From Antedon mediterranea (taxonomy: Eukaryota > Echinodermata > Crinoidea > Comatulida > Antedonidae): a stretch of DNA of 64,000 nt. Shown one piece after another: positions 13,233 to 23,400 of the stretch. The notes below the pieces were generated by a model. The model searched no databases and had not been told where the DNA came from. It saw nothing but the letters and a program-made list of their open reading frames with translations. The stretch is taken from positions 2,708,288-2,772,287 of the forward strand of contig NC_092676.1 in assembly GCF_964355755.1 (NCBI RefSeq), written 5' to 3'. Position numbers and translations under genes: made by a program. Position 1 is the first letter of the stretch. Each line of letters begins with the position of its first letter.

Positions 13233-14418
13233 ATGTCTATGGTAATGGATACTGCTCTGGAATTAACTAAACACAAACCGATCAAATGTGAGATCGTTGA
13301 CGAAACTATGGACACGGAAGAACAACAACAGCAAGAAACGTATCTAATTGACAGAACGGTCAACAAATTGACTCGAACCACAGACTCGTTAAGTGATTCA
13401 GGGCAGTCGTGCGATTGCTCGTCTGAGGAAAATGTATTAATGGAAGAAAAAGAGATTAGTAATCAAGCGAAGGATATCAAGGAAGAAGATACCATGACAA
13501 TTGATTTGAACGGAAATATGGGTTTGGAAAAAACTGTAGAGGTTAAAAATGTACAAAAGACGAATGCAAAATCTACCTCAGAACAATTAGCAGAAAAAGA
13601 TGCGCAAATCCAGGATATGCTACTACAGTTAAATGTATTAAAAGAACAATTGTTAATACAACAACGTGAAAACACAGATATCCACAAAGCACAGTTAGCG
13701 AAACAACAGCAACAGCTTGAAGTGCAACGGCAACAACAGGAGATGATACAGATGCAACAGCAGCAGATAATGCAACAGCAACAACGTATTCAACTTCTGT
13801 CGCAGGCTGTTCAGGAGCAGTACAAAGCTGCCGCGCCGCCGGGATACGCGGGTATCCGTCTCATACCCATATACCCCGGTGATTCTTACCCTTTACCCCC
13901 TCACATGATTTTACCCTCGCCTACCGACCCCCAGACTGGCGTTAAAGTCGGACTTTCCCCTACTTCTCCAAAACTTGATTTACACCATCAACCAAAACCT
14001 GTTCCTACGACCCGGACGCATCATATGAGCACGCAACCGGTATTATCAGGAACAACGACGACTATCTCGAACAAGGGACTTCTCACGATACCTCAAACTC
14101 CTTTTTCACCGCAGGTCTTCCCGTCGCAAATACGGTTAAGTCCGAAAGCAGCCCATCCTATCAGTGAAGCGCAACCTTTAAATCTGTCATCCAAGGCGCC
14201 CCCGAAAATGATGGGAATGCCAAAAATGATCGACCTCCAAAGTCCGCCATCGCCACCTCAGCAAAACTTTGTACGATCGCGACCTGTAACAATCACAGAA
14301 CCTTTGAAACGTAGTCAGTCGTTGTCGCCGAAAGATAGCTATCGAAAGTACACAACGCACGAAGCAGAGATTCTGGCAGGATCGACAGCCAGTCTGTACA
14401 AAGATGGCTCAGAGACGG
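13233..14418 (+). CDS. SoxD: SoxD coding exon 1 (residues 1-395 plus one base)
   Basis: The acceptor TTTTTAG ends at 13223, so the exon starts at 13224 with nine 5' UTR bases. The first ATG (13233) is used; nearby ATGs at 13239 and 13245 are in frame. It ends before GTAAAT at 14419 in phase 1. This large exon carries the SUMO-site-like motifs, the coiled coil and Q-rich region ([12 protein letters not shown] then Q-runs), a proline/serine-rich part and the PLNLSS motif. Reading past 14418 to the stop at 14477 would be intron read-through. Confidence 0.92.
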
Positions 14419-17400
14419 GTAAATATGCACATACATCATTTTCTAACTTGAATATAATTTCTATTCAGATAGGTTGATCCCTTGAACTTTTAAGAAATCT
14501 TTTTTTCAGGGTCACGAAAGAAAAAAGCAGTGTTCTGAGATGAAATTTTAATTATTAACGAGTTTGAAATAAGAGACAACACTTTTATGGAGTTAGTAAT
14601 AGTGACAGATGGCGTGTTTTGTTCTGAAACTGCAATAGGAAATGCACGATAAACGCTAACAATAATGATTTATTTTTATATGCAGTTTTATATTTATTAA
14701 TAAGTAATTACCTCACAAAATCCTAATCAATATTTCCACGAGGTAAATGCTTTAAAGCGTCTCGTCAATTACGATTTTGACCTTTGAACTGGCAATATTA
14801 ATGGTAATTGCTGTTAGTGTTATAAAATGTATATTACAGTACATCTAATTATGTTTGATTTTTCACTTACAGATAAACTTACTCTAAATTATATAATATT
14901 TCATGTTACAAAAATAACATATTAGCTATATTCTGTTCCAATAACTATGTCTCATAATTTATATGAAGTACAGTTGCAAATATATGTAAAACGATATTGC
15001 ATATTGATATACACTAGTATTTGACTACACAGTAATATATCAAAAAAATAAATCAGTACCAAAAAATGATTTTTGTAATAGCCAATCAATTAAAAATATT
15101 CTTAAACATATTATAATCATTTAAATTAATTCTGTATGATTTGTGGAAAATGATATTCCATTTTAGAAAAAATTTCAATTAAAAAATAAATTTATTTTGT
15201 TTTTAAAAAACAATGTAAAACTTCTGTTAACTTATTTATCCTAGTGAAAAGTTTGATTCCCTTACACTTTTCCAAGTACGCATAATTACACAATCTCTAC
15301 ACCTACATTTCTAAATAAAGTTTTAAATAAATTAGTACAAAACACCTATTTATACTACCTAAAACCTCCTTTTAGATGTGACTTGGCAAAACTCCATCAA
15401 CATGAAATGGGAAGAAATAAAAAATATATTTTATCAATGTCAATGTAATAAAATTATTACTTTAATTATACTAATTTTTCAATTTAATATTTCATAATTC
15501 GTTAAACAAAGTATTTTTTGTTGAAATTTCTATATTATGTACTTTAAAGATTTAAAAAAAATATATCTTAAAATGGGTCGCTATAATAAAATTATTAGAA
15601 AGAAATAAAAGATTATAATATTTAAAAAATTTATTTTAAAAAATGTCAATATAATAAAATTATTACTTTAAAAACAAATTGTATTAATTTTTAAATTCAA
15701 TATTTCACAATTCGTTCACCAAAGCATTTTTTGTCGAAATTGCTGTAGTACTTTAAAGAGATGCAAATTTGAACCGGACGAAAGAATTTGTCCTGAATGT
15801 TGGCAAATGTTTAAGACGTGATCAATTTCACAGTAAATACTTTCATGTCAAGTCTCTCGTTGGCAAATCAACATTATTACACAGCTATTGTATAAATTGA
15901 TTCAATTCCATTCTGTACGACGCATCTACATACACCAAAAATAGTTTAACATAAGCTTTCAATTCTCTTTGAATTATTGTTTCATTAGACGTTAATTGTT
16001 ATAACTGTATTTATCCCTTTGTTGGATTTTTAAAACCTACCAGTGAAATCAATAAAGGATTCGAGAAAAGAAATTCTGTTTCAGTTACCGGGGGAGTGAA
16101 TCGTTGATATGTTGCACATGTTTCATTACAACACGCATCACGAACATGTGTTTAACGAGACTGACGCAGTAAACGAATCACTTTCTCCAACATCTGAAAT
16201 CGTTTACGCGTTGATTTCCCAAGTTTGTCCCAAGTACATGACTTGGTTATAACCTATTGTTTTTGACCACTATAAGCCCGAGAATTATCAGAAGGCCATT
16301 TTCATAGAATTCCCTTTGAAGATATAGGTAAATGTGTGACTATGTATAAATGTTATTTCAAAGAATTACATGTGATTTTAAATTAAAACCAAAGTACATT
16401 CAGTGAAACAAACACACAAAAGTATACTTATTCAATAATTTAAAATATATTAAAATATACCTTATACAGAGTTATAAGAAAGATTTAAGAAAATAATAGC
16501 ATAAACAAATAATAAAAATATATTTAAAAAGAAAAAAAAAACATATTAATCAAAGAAAATTGAAACTTTTTTATTTTTATAATATTTAATAATAAAATAT
16601 ATAAAAGTAATTTGTTTATCAAATAAAATTAATACTTTTTTTATTTTAATAATATTTAATAATATTAACCATATGAATGTTTAAGTTTATTAGTAAGATT
16701 TATAAATTTTTTTAAAAATTGATGATTATGGAATATTTGAAATATATTAATGATTTTTTTTTTAAATAGTCAAAAAATTAAATGAAATCCAGAATTATAC
16801 AACGGATTATATTAATAAAGTCGACCCAGGCACTGCCTATCGGATGGACTACGCCACAAGTGCAGACTTGTTTGTTAAACCCTAGCTTGAAATTAAGTGC
16901 TTTATTTCACTAAAACCTAATTATTCATTTCCTATATTAGTTGGCTAAAATTGCCCAAAAAAGAACCTGTACCAATATTGTCGCCATTAATTGGAACGCC
17001 GGGGCGCTTCCTCTCGAAGAATACGCTGTAATTGACCTTGACACTCGAGGTTCACAGATAGATCTTTAAGCTACTTTCTATTTTTCCATTACGCAAATAA
17101 CTTGCCAACTATTATGATATTTTAATTAAATTGTGAAAGAACACCGAGTAATCAGTGAATTACTATTTATATTAGAATGGTTTAATTTTTTATTCATAAT
17201 ATTTTTATTTTATTCGCCTGTAATCTGTGTTGGGTAACAACGCACTCTAAAATATTACTCTATGTATCAGAATTTAATCAATTAATGAATTCATATTTAT
17301 TATCAGATTAAAGTCTATAGATATTTATAACAAATATTTATTTTATTTTACATTGTATTGTTTATTTTAATATATTTCTCTAGCTAATTTTAACCAAAAC

Positions 17401-20400
17401 AATTTTAAGTATTTTTTGCTTTACATTACTTTTTTTTTATATCAAGTTTTTGGTCAAAGTGAATAACTATTTACGTGACACTAAAATGGCATATACAAAT
17501 TTGTTGTTGTTTGTTTGTTGAAAAATTTGTTTAAGGGGACAATATATCTTTAATATTATATTGTGAGCAAATAGTAATAATACTTATAATATTTGATTTT
17601 TGTTTTTTTAGGTTCGCCTCCTGATCCATCTTATTATCAAGATGTGATAACGGGTGAGAAGGAGAAGATAGCGTTAGAAGCTCTGTCAAGTCATCTCCCA
17701 ACTCATCCGTTAGGAATTGGTGAACCATCAGTTACCTCAAGTACAAATGATGTACGTCAGCAAATCTTGCAGGTTGGTGTTTGCAAACTCGTAGTACAGA
17801 TTGTGAAGCTCTGTCTACACTATCAAACTTTATGTGACAAAAAAATATGATGTACTCATAATATATGGACACGATGACATATCACTGCTATATTTGGACA
17901 CGTCACACTTTTTTTGTCAAACTGGTTTGATAGACAATTATTTGTGCTGAATTAACTACCTTGTCTGAACCACTATCAAACTTTATGTGACAAAAAAATA
18001 ATAATAATAAAAATAAATACTTTATTTAAACACGGAGAACTTGATCACCAAAAGGTGTTTTTCGTCAAGGGTGTGCAAGGCCATAAAATATTCTTATAAC
18101 TAACAACAAGGTATTCAGTGTGATATTATATAATGTGATGTGCCCATGTATGGACATGATGATGTCATATCATTACCATATTTGGGAATATCACTACCAT
18201 ATTTGGGCACATCACATTTTTTTGTCAAAGATTACAGGGTAGATTTTTCTTTAGGAAAACATACAGTAGGCATAACATAATTCTACAAACTTCCTTAACT
18301 AAAAGAAAAATATTGGATCAATTTTAAATACAAAGTTTTTCTGTAATAATAATTTCCAAAGAGGTTGGCTCGCATATTTGACACAAAACAATCCACTCCT
18401 TTGTAGTGGCAAGAATGAACTAGAACATTTATAAACATACAAAATCTTTGACATGTGGCCGAATTCACAAATCACACTTGAGTGAGATATTGCATTCACT
18501 TAAGTTGATAAATGTTCACATAAGTATTGGAGAATTTTTAAATTGTAAATGGCGTTCCTCTTTACGAAAGTCAATCCTCATTAGTTACCAATATTTTTAT
18601 TAATTCTTAAAAAACAAACAAATAATGAACAACAATTATAAAATTCAAATATTTTTATATAAATATTTAAAACTGCTACTCATGAAATCTGTTGGAAAAA
18701 GTTCAGAATATTTTCTGCACCTGTTGTATACCAGTGATAATCTTTATATAAATATTGTAAAAGTATTTATGTGGTTGTTGGTATAATGTTGAGGAATGTG
18801 TATATATGATCTTTGTTTCCTCCACCTGTTGTCTTAAATACATACGGCTTTGAATTCTTCTTAAAATCTAGTTTAGGCTTTATAAATGTCGGCTTATTTA
18901 CCTTGAATCTCTAGACAACGCAAGTAAAAGACAACATGGCCTTTTTGTTATTACGTGCCAATGTTTAAAACTTGCCACATTATTTTGCCAAAAAATGTAA
19001 CTTAATTGTTAAAATTAATGTTAAAAAAACCGGCATAGTATCAACATACAATACAACATATATGACATTAACAATAGAAAATGCTTGGCAGCTTGACCAA
19101 AATATGTCTCTATAAAGTGAGCCAGCTACTCCTTGAATAAACGGGTACATGTGATTAGCACAGTAACATTGTTGGATGTATGTAACTTACATAGATTCAG
19201 CTTCGTCACTTTCTGTTATTTTTTAAACCGAGCCAACCATGCTTTTTATATTCCATTAGATATATATACTTTTTAGCTCTAAAACATAATACATTTCGTT
19301 CCGCATGTTATTTCATACCTCAAATATTTCCTTTGGAGTTCAGAGATGATTATAAATAGGATGAAATTGGAATGTGTTTAAGCCTGGGGTTCATATCTAG
19401 CTTGAAAACATCTAAAGTACGATTATAATACCAAATATTGTCACATGATTTTGTATGATTTATATGGTCCTCTTAACACTCCCTTGTCTGGCGTTGAGCA
19501 GCGTGTTGGGAGGTGTGTTCTCCATGACCTAGTTTGCGTGGCTGTAACAACAATAGTCACCTGTGTTCTTTAACAGGGCGAGATTTTACAGGAATGCATT
19601 TAAAATCAAACTTTTACCTTCTGGTATATGATCACAGGTGGAAATTCCATTTACCAATTAAATATACAATTTTATTTCCGGTGGGAACATCATATTCTTT
19701 CCTGCAGGCTTACCCCAATAGTAAGTTTTCTTAAGCTTTGAAATTGATAGGATTTTTTTTTAATAAACATTTTTAAACAATGAGAGCTACTCTAGCTTTA
19801 AGGAACAGTTTTAGGAATTTGAAGAATAATGTTACAAAATTTGAAATTGTTATATCAGAACCAATTCAAATGATAATTCTATATTCTCTATTATCAAAGT
19901 ATAACCCCTAATGAGAGACCTTCAGGGCCCTGCATAGGGGTTGGATGTAGTGTCAAAACATATATTGTATCTCGTTCACTTCAGTATTCCCTTAATAGAG
20001 GTGTCCTTTAAATAGTGGTTGGCTGTAGTGTTAAAATATATTGCCCCTTGTTTCACAGAAATGTTTCTTTTTAATAGGAGTGTCCCTTTAATAGGAAATA
20101 TCTCTTTAATAGGGGTGTTCATTGAATAGGGTGTCCCTTTAATAGGGATATCCATTGAATAGGGGTGTCCATTGAAAGAGTGCCCTTTAATAGGGTGTCC
20201 CTTTAATAAGGGATGTCCCTTTAATAGGGGTGTCCCTTTAATAGGGGTGTCCATTAAATAAGGGTGTCCATTAAATAGGGGTGTCCATTGAATAGGGGTG
20301 TCCATTGAATAGTGTGTCCCTTAATAGGAGGAGTGTCCCTTTAATAAGGGATGTCCCTTTAATAGGGGTGTCCCTTTAATAGGGGTGTCCCTTTAATAGG

Positions 20401-23400
20401 GGTGTCCCTTTAATAAGGGTGTCCCTTTAATAGGGTAAATTTATAGATAATGTAATATTATTTTAACAAAACATTCAATGTGTTAACCTCTGTCTACACT
20501 ATCAAAGTAGTTTTTTTTAAAGTGTGCCAAATATGGTAGTAATATGACATCATCATTAGGCACATCACAATTTTCGCATAAAGTTTGATAGTGTAGACAG
20601 AGCTTTAGGTTTGGATTGGAAAAAAAAAACTGTATTCCTGTGATTTTAATAGAACATCATATTATACATTTTGAAGTGTATAAGTGTATATAAGGCAGTT
20701 TAATTACATTGTGACCCCAGAGTAATAAGATTATTACGAGAAATGAATAGACAACTGAACTTTTAACTCCATAAACCATTCATCATTTCTAGCTCATTAG
20801 CATCTTTTATCGCAACTGTCGCCCTCATTTCTGGCGCCACCTTATTAGCATTTGGGTTATTTTTAAATGGGAGTATCTATCCACTTGTCTTTGAAGATTT
20901 TAAAAACCGTGGAGCGAGTTCAAATAAGTTGGCATTGCGTGAAAGATGAAAACCGGGAAAAGAAATTAGTTTGTACAGCTGTGGAATTTCTCACGGAATC
21001 ATTTCTGTTGTTTTCTGGTTATTATGTACTTTGCTAATACTTGTGATGTGATTTGAATTGACCCACTGCAAATTGCCTTTTACACGCTTGATTAACTCTC
21101 AAAATTAAACCGGATTCCGTGCACTGGCTTGCTTTACGCCTTCTCTTTTGTGTAAGATAGTTTATGGATAATACTATAGGAAAGATGAACTATTAATCTA
21201 GATGCTATTGTCTCTTAAAGATGTATTGTCCCCCAAAAACATGAAAAATGAAGATTAATTAAATCAGACTTTGAATAGGTTATTTTGTAGTTTTAATCAA
21301 GTTAATCACCTAAAAAAATGACAAAATAAATCCAATCCATTGGATGGCAGCCAATTTGACTATTTTTTTGGTTTAAATTGCAGTTTTTTCAGGTACATAA
21401 TTTTTTTTTCGATCCAATTTTTGGTCAAAGTGGATAACTATTATATGATATTAAAATGGCATATTAAAGAAAAATATATTCTTAATAATAACTTATCTTT
21501 TGAAAAAAAAACCATTTTTTTTTTATACAATATAATTTATTTTGAATTGAATATAATATACAAGCTTGTATTAAGCCTTGTTTACACTATCACACTTTAT
21601 GTAACAACAAAATGTGATGTGCCCATATATGGACATTATGATGTCACATCACTACCATTTTTGGGCACATCACTACCATATTTGGGAACATCACTACCAT
21701 ATTTGGGAACATCACTACCATATTTGGACACATCACACTTTTCTTGTCAAACTAGTTTAATAGTGTAGACCGAGCTTTAATAGTGTGATCGTACACATGC
21801 TGTTTATTGCAGTTACTGGCTTAGAAACTTGTGCATTGAAAAACATTACAAACATTTCAGTAAAAAATGCACTTTCTGCAAGTTACTGCAGTAGAATAAT
21901 TTAGACATGATCCATTATGAAACTTTGATATTTTTGTTTTTTGTTTTTATGGTGGCCATTTTGAAATCAAGATGGCCGCCATACCGGACGTTGGACACTT
22001 GGCACCCCCCGATATTTTGAATCTATATACATCAAAGAAACTTTGTGGAAAGTTTCATGCTTTGATAACAAAATGCACAACTTGGCTATTTTTATGGCGT
22101 TAACTGCTCTACTATAAGTAAACTTTGTTGAGATGTGTTCGTGATATTCTGCTAGATTAAGTAGTAGTAGATTTTGTAAGATCAACTTATGGATTGGGGA
22201 GATGACAATGGATTTTGTTCGATAGATGAAGGATCTTTTATAAAACTATTGGAGGATTTTAATGGAAATTAATCAGGCAAAAATGACAAGATAGAACATG
22301 GATTTAACATCGTTGTTGATGTACATTTGTTTTAAAAAAAGTGTAATCATTTTGTAGGTCGTTTATTAATACATATCAACATATATCTAGCAGAGTCAAG
22401 GTCAGATTGTGTTGTAATTTTTCCTATTTTGAAATAGAATAGAACAAAAACAGCATTATAGATATTGACAAAAATAAGCCAATGATCTGTACGTAATCAT
22501 AAAATGGATTCAATATTATGTTATGATTATTATTAATTATTAACAGAATTAAATATGTATTTATTGAGTGTATATGAAGCTTTGTTTTGCGAGAAAATGC
22601 ATTATATAAGCGGCCTATTTCCACGCTTGTCAGTCAGAAGGTTACCCCATTAATAGCAGGTTTAATTGCCTCAATGGCGTAGGCCGATATAAACACGTTT
22701 TCAACGCAGAACTATTCTGTGTATATATCCTATTGATGATTGTTTGTTTCGGTATAAAAGCAATGATGTCGTTCAGCACGTTGTGTCTCATCTTGCTTTT
22801 GGCCGATCGCTGTGACATTGTGTCGCCAGTTTTTTATAGGATCTTCCTATTCTTTGGTTTTCTTTTGTCGGTTTGTCTGTGCTGACGGCCCACACTTACT
22901 AACATATCCTTCCTTGTTTGGCAAGTGTCTACTCTATCTTTAGTTTCGTTAATAAAAACAAGATTTGGTTTAAAACAACAGTTTTTTGTTTTTTGTGTCT
23001 AAGTCTGATAATGAGTCAAAATTTGGAAAAAGAAATGATATAATTAAATGTTTTAAAAAATAATCTGTTTTACATTATATTTTTATATTACTATGTTTTG
23101 TTTTAGAAGATTATATTTTTTTTTTTTTACTATTTAGCAACTTAAAATTGAACATTTAAAATAAATAAATACTGACTCCTTTTGGATGTACTTCCACAAG
23201 AAACAAACAAGGAGCAATATATTTATTTTTATTTAATTTAATCTTATTTATAGAGGGTGACCCTAAATCAATCAAGGGGCCCTCAAATAAACATATAAAT
23301 ATATGAAAGAAACAAATAACTATACAAACATATACTTTATTTATATTTTTCTTATTGATTGTTGTTATTATATATGGCAATGTTTTAACAGTAAAATATT

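Noticed and set aside
14419-14477. SoxD short isoform ending at 14477
   Set aside because: The extra residues come from reading through a good donor at 14419. It could be an intron-retention product, but nothing in the sequence favours it.
21340-21768. 142-aa frame in SoxD intron 2
   Set aside because: It runs through a family 2 MITE, AT-rich sequence and a CArG MITE; the [14 protein letters not shown] repeat is the MITE internal unit.
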